Part shown: in pieces, positions 16,743 to 23,632 of the stretch
Position numbering within the stretch: position 1 is the first letter of the stretch
Layout of the letters: the number at the start of each line of letters is the position of its first letter
Origin: a virus
Reading direction: 5' to 3' (one strand)
Virus record (IMG/VR): IMGVR_UViG_3300046010_005515
Location: 1-26,123 of that record
DNA length: 26,123 nucleotides
Translations under genes and position numbers: made by a program
Notes under the pieces: model-generated
Database searches by the model: none
Seen by the model: the letters and a program-made list of their open reading frames with translations, nothing else
Told to the model about the DNA's origin: nothing

Positions 16743-17714
16743 CTAGAGGAAAGCGGATGCTTGCAACGCATAGATGACGACACAACGGCAGTTCACCGTA
16801 TTCCCTGCCGATGCCGTGGGGTCGTGGGGGTACATAATCCGCCCTAGTGTGCTGATAAACGGCTCGTTAATCGCTCGCCCTTCTTTGTTCATGCTGGGCA
16901 AGGTTAAATGAGCATCCCTTGTTTTGCTGTCACGACGTGGAACCCAATACTTGCGGTAATCATTCGCCCCAATACTCCCCTCTTCAATGGCGTTCTCATA
17001 AATATGTTGATTCGCCATATTCGTCATGCGTAAGGCTTCTGTGCGTGCAATGGTTTCCGCCCGATACTTGAGTTGTTTCTGCCTGTACCTATCCACACGC
17101 TTAATGATGTCGTCCTCTTTAAGGACTTTCTTTGTTAAGCGTTTATCTCGAAGCTTGTAGCTGGTTACGGATTCACCTGCCCTTAGCTTGACTTCGTAGT
17201 TCTGTACCGCCTTCACCTGTTGAAGTGTTAAGCCGATACTTCCTCTAATTGCCCTAGCACTTTGGAGTGGATTCACCCCCCTTAGTGTCGTTTTAGAAAG
17301 CTCAACACCGATGCCCTGAATCGTGGCTTGTGTCTCATTCGTGATGAGTGTATTCGTCCAGTTGTTGACGATGCCTGCAAGCCGTGGGTTCACTTGGTTG
17401 AAGTACACACCTGAAACGGTCACCTTCTTCGCAATCTGCACGCCCGATGTGGCATAGTGGTTCGTCATCGCATCTTTAAAGCCCTTGAGTCTCAACTGCA
17501 CGGCTTCGGGGCTAAACGCCCTTTGTATGGCATACACGTCGTTGTTCATTACCGCCACCGTTAATGCGTCAAGCGTCATCAAGTCCTTGACCTGCTGTAT
17601 GGCAAGAAGCCACTCATTCGCTAGGTAGAACTCTTTACTCTCGGCTATGGCGATAAGTTGCTGACGCTTGGCTTGCAAGCTTGCTTCACTCGGTATCATC
17701 TGCCAGCTCGTCAT
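16743..17714 (-). CDS. Minor head protein (Mu F / SPP1 gp7 family)
   Basis: This protein, up to 323 residues, has the conserved C-terminal region of the head morphogenesis family: RAETIARTEALRMTNMANQH near 218-237, then RRDSKTRDAHL, a MYPHDPTA segment near 293-300, and NTVNCRCVV near 304-312. Family members sit inside the portal region and are needed for infectious heads. It follows the portal gene and overlaps its end by 29 bases. The start is uncertain: ATGs at 17714 and 17699 both lack a strong ribosome binding site, so translation may depend on coupling to the portal gene. Confidence 0.85.
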   Translation of the reverse strand: MTSWQMIPSEASLQAKRQQLIAIAESKEFYLANEWLLAIQQVKDLMTLDALTVAVMNNDVYAIQRAFSPEAVQLRLKGFKDAMTNHYATSGVQIAKKVTVSGVYFNQVNPRLAGIVNNWTNTLITNETQATIQGIGVELSKTTLRGVNPLQSARAIRGSIGLTLQQVKAVQNYEVKLRAGESVTSYKLRDKRLTKKVLKEDDIIKRVDRYRQKQLKYRAETIARTEALRMTNMANQHIYENAIEEGSIGANDYRKYWVPRRDSKTRDAHLTLPSMNKEGRAINEPFISTLGRIMYPHDPTASAGNTVNCRCVVIYALQASAFL

Positions 17715-19035
17715 CTAAAGGGGGCTTAGGCGTGCCTATCATCGGATTCATCATTAAAGCGTCCTCCTGCATCTTCAACCGCTCTTCGGCTTCGGGCTTA
17801 GGCAATCCGCCGTATTCAAAGAGATAGTCTTCTTGGCTTTCCGTTAGCACGATACCTGCACCGCTTAAAGCGTTAATGAACGTCGCCATGCCGTCCAGCG
17901 TCAAGTCCACGCTGTCGTAAGTCAATTCAGGAAGGTACTCAAAAGGCTGTCCGTTTAGCACCCACAACGGCTTTATGACTTGGTGGTTGAACGTGTCGCA
18001 AAGATGTTGAGCAATGCCTTCGACAAGGAGCTTGAACATCGACGTGGTGTCCTTGCTTAGGGCATAGCTTCCTGAATCCTGCCCCACCATGACAAGGAAG
18101 CCAGCCATCAACGCCCTTGCGATGCTGTTCTCTTCACGTTGAATTAATGTGTTCGTGTCAATGAACTTAGAACCCTCGACGCTCATCAAACGCACGTCTT
18201 CACGCTTGATGTTTGACATCCTGCCCTCGTCGTCGGTATGCGGAGCAGATCCCATAATTAAGCCAGTTACCAATCCTGCTTTGTAGCGGTTAGCTTCTGC
18301 CATAAGCCGTGCTTTGTCTGCTTCAATGTTGTCCTTATTTTTTTTAGTGTTATCAAATGTGAAAATCGGCACCCCTTCCAAGTTGATTTGCACCTGACGG
18401 TTTTCTTTGGTCAAATAGAAACACTTGTTTTTAAAGTGGAAGTAAGCTGGTTTTAGCAAGGACTCGCCATAGGCGGAAATGTTAAAGTTGCCAATACCTT
18501 TGGCATAGACGGATTGCGATAGCTGGATCGTTTCTTGCGTGAGGAGTGAATCAAAACCTTCAAGCGTGTAAGAGTCTTTGAACTTAGCGGTTAAATACCG
18601 TTGAGGGTGAAAGCATAGATCGTCTACTTCGTAGCCTGTTTCGCCTTTTCGCAAAACCATTTCAAACAGGGAAAAGCCATAAAGGAACGTCGACACATAG
18701 TTTCGCAGGAAGTCCTTAAAGTCGCCACCAGCCCAATCGGTAAACATCTGCTCGGCGATCTCGTGGAAGCCGTCGCCGTCGTCTTCGTCGTTGGATTTAA
18801 TCTTAAACGTAAGGCTTGTAAGAAGCAACTGCAAGACGGTTGAGAACGCTCTCGTTATCGTGTCGGTTTCTAGCATATCGTAGTAACGCTGAATCCAACC
18901 CCTCGCATCCGTGGGGTTGTTAATCTGCGTCGTGGCTTCTGTACCCCATAGCCCCCAAGGCAAATAGGTTGATGCCGTTTGAATGTTTTGAGGCGTTGCC
19001 TGTGTTTGCTTGCGGTACTTTTTATTTTTTGCCAT
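17686..19035 (-). CDS. Portal protein (DUF935-like)
   Basis: This 449-residue protein is in the portal position immediately after the terminase large subunit (one-base gap, AGGA site). Portal-type segments include GWIQRYYDMLETDTITRAFS near 46-65, FLRNYVSTFLYGFSLFEMVL near 109-128, and IQREENSIARALMAGFLVMV near 298-317, resembling the DUF935/Mu gp29 class. The C-terminus is acidic and methionine-rich. Portals form the twelve-subunit ring through which DNA is packaged and ejected. The order TerL - portal - F-like protein supports the call. Subfamily assignment is from general pattern only. Confidence 0.88.
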   Translation of the reverse strand: MAKNKKYRKQTQATPQNIQTASTYLPWGLWGTEATTQINNPTDARGWIQRYYDMLETDTITRAFSTVLQLLLTSLTFKIKSNDEDDGDGFHEIAEQMFTDWAGGDFKDFLRNYVSTFLYGFSLFEMVLRKGETGYEVDDLCFHPQRYLTAKFKDSYTLEGFDSLLTQETIQLSQSVYAKGIGNFNISAYGESLLKPAYFHFKNKCFYLTKENRQVQINLEGVPIFTFDNTKKNKDNIEADKARLMAEANRYKAGLVTGLIMGSAPHTDDEGRMSNIKREDVRLMSVEGSKFIDTNTLIQREENSIARALMAGFLVMVGQDSGSYALSKDTTSMFKLLVEGIAQHLCDTFNHQVIKPLWVLNGQPFEYLPELTYDSVDLTLDGMATFINALSGAGIVLTESQEDYLFEYGGLPKPEAEERLKMQEDALMMNPMIGTPKPPLDDELADDTE

Positions 19036-19036
19036 T

Positions 19037-20497
19037 TTAGAATCCTATGCTTATGCCTTGGACGTCGGACTGTCTACGATTTAGTTTAGCATTGATGAAC
19101 TGTGTTAAGGCGTCCACCATGTCGTCATCCTTGCGATTTGGAAAGGCAATGGCTTGGTCGATTAAAGAATCCGTAAAGGGATTGTCTAAAAACTTGACGC
19201 TCCCTTGATTAAGGTAAATTGTAGAGGCTTCTGCCCTTGCCTCTTTGGACTCTTTCGGCGTTATGGCAAGCACGTTGTCGATACCATGCTGACGTAATAC
19301 CCTTATGATAGCGTCACCGTTGGCTTTCTTTTCAATTATAAGCGAATGAGGGCGGTACTCGTTCATCATCTGCTTGATGCTCGCTAGGGTTGCTAAGAAG
19401 TCCATTTGCTTGTTGATGCCATTGACGCAATACCACTCGCCCTTGTACCGTGCGAATACGATAATTGCCACGCAGTCGGAAAGCTCCGAATCGCTAAACG
19501 TGGCATCTACCGAAAGCAATACCTCTGTCGCACCATTAATAATGGCGTTGACGTTCTCATCCACAATGGGAAACATCTCCTCCTTGAAGATTTCGCCGTC
19601 TGCAACGCTTGGACGCTGTTGTAATTGGCTGTTGTAGTGCCTTGCCCCCTTGGCTTTCTCCTGTTGCACCCATACTTCACCAAAACGTGCCTCCCATAAC
19701 AGTTCCCCCTCCTGTGTGCGTGGGTCTTGAAAACCTAGCGATGAGACTGTCTTAATGGGGTGGTTTGAGTCATACAAGGCAGGGAAGCAAAGCACATCAT
19801 AATGGCGTGCGTAAGCTTCATCTGCTAAGATACGCCCTGCGATGTCGTCTTCGTGTAGCCGTTGATGAACCAACACTAAGGGGGTCTTTTCGGCTTTTGT
19901 TCCCCTTGTGGTGAAGGTGGAGTCGTACCAAAAGAAACAGGAATCACGCTTTACTTGGCTTCGTGCGTCCTGTGCCTCTAGCGGATCGTCGCATAAAAGG
20001 AAGTCCGCATCCTGACCAGTACCGCCTGACGTGGTAATGGGAAGGCGACTCCCCCCTTGCTCATTCTGATAATAGCTTGAACCCCACCGTGTCGCATGGG
20101 GCTTGCACACGTCGCCAAATAAACGCTGGTAGAAGGGGGAGGCAATCAAGTTTCTTGCTTTCACGGCGTCCCTCGTAGAGAGATTGTCTTTTGCGGATGC
20201 TGACACAAACCGCCGATGAGCTCGCACCGTCCAGTCCCACGCAGGCATGAACACGTTTACGATGATACTCTTTGCGTGTCGTGGGGGGAGGAATATCATC
20301 AAGCGGTTACGCTCTAGCCTGCCCTCTGCTAAGGCTTGCAAGTGATCGCATATCGCCTCAATGTGCCAGTTCTCCACGAACTCCCCTTGTTGAACCACGA
20401 CGTGCCAAAATGTCTTTACAAAGAAGTAAAGGGAGCCTTTGCATAAGCGACGCAAGGCTTCATCATGTGCGAGGCGTAACGCTTGAACGCTTGCCAT
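19037..20497 (-). CDS. terL: Terminase large subunit
   Basis: This 486-residue packaging motor has both expected domains. The ATPase domain shows a Walker A-like LPPRHAKS at residues 70-77, a Walker B FLLCDD at 166-171, and a coupling-motif-like VLVHQRLHEDD near 208-218. The nuclease domain has acidic candidates Asp331 (LLSVDATFS), Glu389 (LIIEKKANGD), and Asp459/Asp462 (DDMVDAL). It cuts concatemeric DNA and drives it through the portal using ATP. It starts directly after the upstream stop. The protein is complete and all motifs are intact. Whether packaging is headful or cohesive-end cannot be judged from the sequence. Confidence 0.95.
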   Translation of the reverse strand: MASVQALRLAHDEALRRLCKGSLYFFVKTFWHVVVQQGEFVENWHIEAICDHLQALAEGRLERNRLMIFLPPRHAKSIIVNVFMPAWDWTVRAHRRFVSASAKDNLSTRDAVKARNLIASPFYQRLFGDVCKPHATRWGSSYYQNEQGGSRLPITTSGGTGQDADFLLCDDPLEAQDARSQVKRDSCFFWYDSTFTTRGTKAEKTPLVLVHQRLHEDDIAGRILADEAYARHYDVLCFPALYDSNHPIKTVSSLGFQDPRTQEGELLWEARFGEVWVQQEKAKGARHYNSQLQQRPSVADGEIFKEEMFPIVDENVNAIINGATEVLLSVDATFSDSELSDCVAIIVFARYKGEWYCVNGINKQMDFLATLASIKQMMNEYRPHSLIIEKKANGDAIIRVLRQHGIDNVLAITPKESKEARAEASTIYLNQGSVKFLDNPFTDSLIDQAIAFPNRKDDDMVDALTQFINAKLNRRQSDVQGISIGF

Positions 20498-20827
20498 TTA
20501 TACCCCTATCTTCTGATAAGCCAGCCCCTCTGCTGGGCTGACCGTGTGAACTTGTAGCACCTGCTGATTTGTGTAGCCACTGTGAGTGATTAAGTCTTTG
20601 GGCTTTATGACGTAATCATCCGTCAATTGAACAATCAACACGGCACTAACGCTTGGATTTAATCCGCTGGTGTCCTTCATTGCCACTTGACGGTAAGCCT
20701 TGCCTGTGTGGGTCGTGGTCGTCGTTGTGACTGCTCCAGTCGTGGCATTGCGTGTCGTCGTTGCCACTTGTGACACCGTGCAAGCCGTGCCGAATCGTGC
20801 AAGCAAAGAGGCGACGGCTTTCTTCAT
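20498..20827 (-). CDS. Probable head-tail stopper (head closure) protein
   Basis: From the ATG at 20827, which overlaps the previous stop as ATGA, the protein has 109 residues; an alternative in-frame ATG at 20845 would add six. The pattern is that of small beta-barrel head closure proteins: an N-terminal helix with ASLLARFGTACTVS, threonine-rich strands, then DDYVIKPKDLITHSGYTNQQ near 71-90 and QVLQVHTVSPAEG near 90-102. Such proteins close the portal channel after packaging. It is coupled to the adaptor gene, its usual partner. The assignment is structural guesswork from sequence pattern and size. Confidence 0.6.
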   Translation of the reverse strand: MKKAVASLLARFGTACTVSQVATTTRNATTGAVTTTTTTHTGKAYRQVAMKDTSGLNPSVSAVLIVQLTDDYVIKPKDLITHSGYTNQQVLQVHTVSPAEGLAYQKIGV

Positions 20828-21213
20828 TGTGGCAAGCCCTGCCATGCGTATGTGGCATCGCTCACGATCATCGTCGTTGTGCTTGATGCGGTCGTGGCGG
20901 TTACTCCGTCAAACGTGGGGAGCGTGCCTGCTTGGCTCATTTCAGCGAATGAACGCTTAAGAGCTTCGTATTTAGCACCCATATTGCCCCATGTGACACT
21001 AAGCCCTTCAACAGCTTCATCCTGTGGCTTGCCTGCCGATTTAGCAACCAACGCAGTGCAAAGCATGGAAAGGGTTTTAGCCATATCGGAGCCTTGCAAA
21101 GCGTAAGAGTCCGTAAGCTCTTCATTGCTGAATAAGTAAGGGCTTACGGTGTCTTGTAGCAAAAATCGGAGCAAGTCCTTTGCTGAACTGGAGGGCGTGC
21201 CTGTGTAGCTCAT
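20824..21213 (-). CDS. Probable head-tail adaptor (connector) protein
   Basis: This 129-residue protein begins with a helical region typical of portal-binding adaptors: SSSAKDLLRFLLQDTVSPYL near 8-27, then FSNEELTDSYALQGSDMAKT near 28-47, an alanine-rich helix, and a C-terminal serine/threonine/glycine tail. HK97 gp6 and SPP1 gp15-like adaptors share this opening pattern of a helix followed by LxSxEEL. It would form a ring below the portal. It lies upstream of the probable stopper and between the two terminase genes, an uncommon position for a connector gene. Confidence 0.65.
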   Translation of the reverse strand: MSYTGTPSSSAKDLLRFLLQDTVSPYLFSNEELTDSYALQGSDMAKTLSMLCTALVAKSAGKPQDEAVEGLSVTWGNMGAKYEALKRSFAEMSQAGTLPTFDGVTATTASSTTTMIVSDATYAWQGLPQ

Positions 21214-21644
21214 TATTTGCCAGCCTTTTTGGGGGTTGCCTTACGCTTTGCTTTGGGCTTGGGTGTCTCGACGCTTACAGGCGTTTCTAGCGTTGGATCT
21301 ACGGCTTCTTCTTCAAGTGCTAGGGCGTCTTCTGTGGCTTCTTCAAGCACTTCGTCATCAACTACCGCATTTCCCTCGGAGGTTGCCTCTTCCTCTAAAG
21401 GCAATTCTTCCACCTCTTCAAGTGGGGATTCTTCAGCTACCGTAATTTCCTCGGTAACTTCTTCCGCTTCCCATTGTTGAGCTTCCAACGTTTCAGATGG
21501 CTTACTTGAAATCAAACCCCTTTTCTCAAGGATTCTAAACTTATGAAACGGTGTAAAGATAGGGAGTTTTGACCCCACTTCGTACCAGTCATTTTCGCCT
21601 GTAACATAAACGCCCTTGAGCAGTCTTTGTTTTAAACTAATCAT
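21213..21644 (-). CDS. Hypothetical protein with acidic middle and basic tail
   Basis: This 143-residue protein has three parts. Residues 1-48 form a short domain (RLLKGVYVTGENDWYEVGSK, then FHKFRILEKRGLIS). Residues about 50-122 are very rich in Glu, Val, Ala and Leu. The final 20 residues are basic (PKAKRKATPKKAGK). Its N-terminus resembles small phage proteins with an LLKxxxxxG...LExxG pattern whose role is unclear. The start overlaps the preceding stop (ATGA) and its stop overlaps the adaptor start (TAATG). The charge layout suggests a disordered linker between a binding domain and a nucleic-acid or protein contact; this is inference. Confidence 0.65.
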   Translation of the reverse strand: MISLKQRLLKGVYVTGENDWYEVGSKLPIFTPFHKFRILEKRGLISSKPSETLEAQQWEAEEVTEEITVAEESPLEEVEELPLEEEATSEGNAVVDDEVLEEATEDALALEEEAVDPTLETPVSVETPKPKAKRKATPKKAGK

Positions 21645-22039
21645 GTTAAGCCCCCTTTGCTAAGTGAGTAATATTTTAACGCTTTGTTGTCATCATAACA
21701 CGCCATGATGCGTGTCGTGGGAGCCAATAGGCTTATGCCCTTTGCTCTCAATTCCCCCTGAATGAATGCCCTTTGAATCGCTGGGGATGCCTTGCCCTGC
21801 TTGATGAGAGCGTGGGGACGTTCAAGGGTTTCGATGTATTCCAATAGCAGGTTTATGGTTTCTTTGAAATAGTCCTCGTTCTGTCCCACGAATCCGCTAG
21901 GCATACACACATGATTAACCACTTCGTGAATACGCTTGATTGTGGGATTGTCAAGCTCCGTGCCTGTCTGCACGCAAAGGCTTAAATGGCTTAAGGAGCC
22001 TACCAAGCGACTAAACAGAACGTCGTCACGAATCGGCAT
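21641..22039 (-). CDS. Hypothetical helical protein after the terminase small subunit
   Basis: This 132-residue protein starts three bases after the TerS stop codon begins (TAGATG arrangement), with GGAGGG upstream. It looks almost entirely helical: DDVLFSRLVGSLSHLSLCVQ near 5-24, then EDYFKETINLLLEYIETLER near 55-74. I recognise no family. The location between the terminase genes suggests a packaging or head-joining role, but nothing in the sequence proves it. The stop overlaps the next start (ATGA), so it belongs to the late operon. Confidence 0.65.
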   Translation of the reverse strand: MPIRDDVLFSRLVGSLSHLSLCVQTGTELDNPTIKRIHEVVNHVCMPSGFVGQNEDYFKETINLLLEYIETLERPHALIKQGKASPAIQRAFIQGELRAKGISLLAPTTRIMACYDDNKALKYYSLSKGGLT

Positions 22040-22483
22040 CTATTGACCCTCCAGCTTATCAAGCCCTTTGCCTAGTGCGATGATGTTGTCGAAGTCCATG
22101 TTTTTTATTTGCTCGACAAGGGCTTCATCGACGGTAAGGGTTGTGTTTTGGTCTACCTGTGCCTGTTGCTTCCAGCCACCTTTAGCATTAAGGAAGAACT
22201 GAACGGATTGAGCCACCGTGCGAGGATCCTTATCAAGCATTTCATCGTTAAACATAAATGCCTGCCTTAGGCGGTCTGTGGCTTTATTGATAAGCACTTC
22301 TTTGCCTGATGCCAGCTCTTTTGCGTAGTGCTTTCGCAAGGTGTCTTCACAGACATCAATAACGCTTGCAATTTGCTTGTGTGAAAAGCCGTTTAGCACG
22401 CCGTTTTGAACATAGCGACGTGATATTTCATCGGGTTCATGGGGTGGTAAACACTCACCTTTTTTTGGCGGTTTATGAGGCAC
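22040..22483 (-). CDS. terS: Terminase small subunit
   Basis: The likely start is the GTG at 22483, six bases after GGGGAGGG, giving 147 residues; an ATG at 22531 lies upstream of that site and near the predicted transcription start. Residues about 35-60 contain a helix-turn-helix: GFSHKQIASVIDVCEDTLRK. This is followed by a helical oligomerisation region (RLRQAFMFNDEMLDKDPRTV) and an acidic C-terminal tail. TerS rings recognise the packaging site and hand the DNA to TerL. It is the first gene of the late cluster. Position and domain order support the call. Confidence 0.82.
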   Translation of the reverse strand: MPHKPPKKGECLPPHEPDEISRRYVQNGVLNGFSHKQIASVIDVCEDTLRKHYAKELASGKEVLINKATDRLRQAFMFNDEMLDKDPRTVAQSVQFFLNAKGGWKQQAQVDQNTTLTVDEALVEQIKNMDFDNIIALGKGLDKLEGQ

Positions 22484-22521
22484 AAGGAACCCTCCCCAGA
22501 TTAGAGTTACTACACACTTGC

Positions 22522-22550
22522 ATGATGACACATTTAGGTGCTTACGTCAA
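22522..22550 (-). promoter_or_regulatory. Candidate promoter of the late (terminase-to-tail) cluster
   Basis: On the minus strand a -35 TTGACG (22550-22545) is followed after 17 bases by CATCAT (22527-22522) with a TG one base upstream, an extended -10 feature. The start of transcription would fall near 22515, about 30 bases before the terS GTG. The -10 matches consensus at only four of six positions, so it may need an activator, as late promoters often do. It is placed between the moron terminator and terS, where a late promoter would be expected. Confidence 0.45.
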
Positions 22551-22560
22551 TAGGTAACAC

Positions 22561-22590
22561 AAAAGCCCCCGATGATAAGTCGAGGGCTTT
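22561..22590 (-). terminator. Rho-independent terminator of the moron gene
   Basis: The arms AAAGCCC (22562-22568) and GGGCTTT (22584-22590) pair over seven bases, continued after one C/A mismatch by CGA/TCG around a seven-base loop. On the minus strand the stem is followed by a T-rich run (TTTTGTGTT). It lies about 50 bases beyond the stop of the minus-strand gene and directly before the candidate late promoter. Confidence 0.75.
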
Positions 22591-22638
22591 GTTGATAAAG
22601 AAAGGATAAACGATGAAAAAATTAGCAAAGTCATCTTA

Positions 22639-23238
22639 TCAGTTTTTCAAGCGGTTGTCAACAACAAAGCTTTCTCTCGTTGCTTGGTCTTCAATGGTAA
22701 GCTGAACGGCTGGTTTCTGAAAGTTGTACTTGGCGAGTTGAGATTTAAGCACTGGCTTCTTAGACTGACTAACAAGCGTCGCAAAAGTGAATGACTGCAG
22801 AGGGGGGACTTCCACATAAACGACTTGGTCTTTAAACTTGGATGTCATCATGCCGACTTCACGCTTGGCGTTGTTGTTTTCAATCACAACAAAAGGAGTC
22901 ATTACCAAAGCCCCAACAATACCACCACCAAACGTTACCAGACTAAGCGGTATTCCAACAGCCCACAACAAACCAACCCCTGAATGATCCAAGTCTAAAG
23001 CCGAATAAGCCCCTGTGCTATTAACGCCATTTTGCACCGATCCATTTAAGATGCGAACAGGATTCTTGGAATTATTGGAAACGGTAATCTTGTAAGCGTT
23101 GAATTGCCGTTTGACCTTGCCACTCTTAATCTCCACATCCTGCACATCAATCTTAATATCATCCTTGCCAGCCAAAGCCAAACACGGCGTGACAAGTAAA
23201 GCAAAAGCCAAGTAAAGGCTCATCAATCGTTTATTCAT
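22639..23238 (-). CDS. Moron: exported/membrane protein of unknown function
   Basis: The start at 23238 (MNKRLMSLYLAF) lies behind AAAGGA, giving 199 residues; the in-frame ATG at 23271 is at the predicted transcription start. Residues 1-23 form a Sec-type signal peptide (basic NKR, hydrophobic core, LALA before Gly24). The mature part begins with a Lys/Asp-rich beta region (IKIDVQDVEIKSGKVKRQ). A hydrophobic, glycine-rich segment near 86-118 with TFGGGIVGALV could be one or two membrane spans, and the C-terminal domain includes YVEVPPLQSFTFATLV. It has its own promoter and terminator and an orientation independent of the phage programme. Superinfection exclusion or lysogenic conversion is possible, but the family is unrecognised. 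Confidence 0.8.
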   Translation of the reverse strand: MNKRLMSLYLAFALLVTPCLALAGKDDIKIDVQDVEIKSGKVKRQFNAYKITVSNNSKNPVRILNGSVQNGVNSTGAYSALDLDHSGVGLLWAVGIPLSLVTFGGGIVGALVMTPFVVIENNNAKREVGMMTSKFKDQVVYVEVPPLQSFTFATLVSQSKKPVLKSQLAKYNFQKPAVQLTIEDQATRESFVVDNRLKN

Positions 23239-23279
23239 GGTATATCCTTTCCTATCGTTTGGCACTTCCAAGCTATACC

Positions 23280-23309
23280 ATTATAACCGAAACTACACCT
23301 TTTTGCCAA
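23280..23309 (-). promoter_or_regulatory. Sigma70-type promoter of the moron
   Basis: Reading the minus strand, TTGGCA (23309-23304) and a perfect TATAAT (23285-23280) are separated by 18 bases. Transcription would start near 23273, leaving a leader of about 35 bases with the AAAGGA ribosome binding site before the ATG at 23238. This is the best match to the vegetative promoter consensus that I found in the window. Confidence 0.82.
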
Positions 23310-23400
23310 GCTCGACAATATGCTACCGCCATTTGCATACCATTTCGTTGACGTCACCGATATGATACTGTTATTTGTTGCACAGAAAACTGATTAAAAA

Positions 23401-23467
23401 TTCACAACGCTTTTTTAACTTTTTTAAAAGACTGCTATATATATATTTATTTATAAATATATTTTAT
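23401..23467. other. AT-rich stretch with perfect palindrome
   Basis: This stretch is almost entirely A and T over about 60 bases, far more than its surroundings. At 23441-23462 the arms ATATATTTAT and ATAAATATAT form a perfect inverted repeat around TT. It adjoins the hexamer repeats and lies between leftward and rightward transcription units. Such easily melted DNA beside tandem repeats is typical of replication origins, and could also bind a regulator. No function is proven. Confidence 0.6.
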
Positions 23468-23474
23468 AACTTTT

Positions 23475-23516
23475 ACCATTACCATTACCATTACCATAAC
23501 TATTACTATTACTATT
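23475..23516. repeat. Tandem hexamer repeats (ACCATT / ACTATT)
   Basis: Seven consecutive six-base units are visible: three ACCATT, one ACCATA, then three ACTATT. The array is followed at once by ACTGCTAG, the start of a second repeat set. The two blocks of identical units suggest local expansion of a binding site. It lies just right of the AT-rich palindrome in a gene-free region, so an iteron or operator role is plausible. Confidence 0.8.
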
Positions 23517-23517
23517 A

Positions 23518-23553
23518 CTGCTAGATTTGCTAGGTTTTGCTACAGTTTGCTAG
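23518..23553. repeat. Helically phased GCTA repeats
   Basis: The core GCTA occurs at 23520, 23529, 23539 and 23549, the last three within TTTGCTAG, TTTGCTAC and TTTGCTAG. Spacing of 9, 10 and 10 bases places the sites on nearly the same face of the helix. This is expected for cooperative protein binding, for example by an initiator or repressor. The sequence itself is certain; the function is inference. Confidence 0.75.
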
Positions 23554-23617
23554 AAAAGCTGAAACTCCTCCAAATGATGTATTCTACAAATAAATGCTTC
23601 CCTTTTATAAACAAGTC

Positions 23618-23629
23618 TGTTATTATATT
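23618..23629 (+). promoter_or_regulatory. Extended -10 promoter for the structured RNA
   Basis: TG at 23618-23619 is followed after one base by TATTAT (23621-23626), with TATATT overlapping at 23624-23629. No convincing -35 lies at the right distance, which is normal for extended -10 promoters. Transcription would begin near 23633, just before the first hairpin of the downstream RNA. Confidence 0.5.
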
Positions 23630-23632
23630 CAT

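Noticed and set aside
22484-22531. Upstream ATG start for the terminase small subunit
   Set aside because: It lies before the GGGGAGGG site and near the predicted transcription start; GTG at 22483 fits the ribosome binding site.
23166-23238. Lipoprotein signal in the moron
   Set aside because: The cysteine lies in LVTPCLALA with proline before it, which does not fit a lipobox; the ALA-type signal peptidase I site is more likely.
23475-23553. Repeat arrays considered as a CRISPR
   Set aside because: Units are 6-10 bases without spacers of 30-40 bases, and no cas genes are present.
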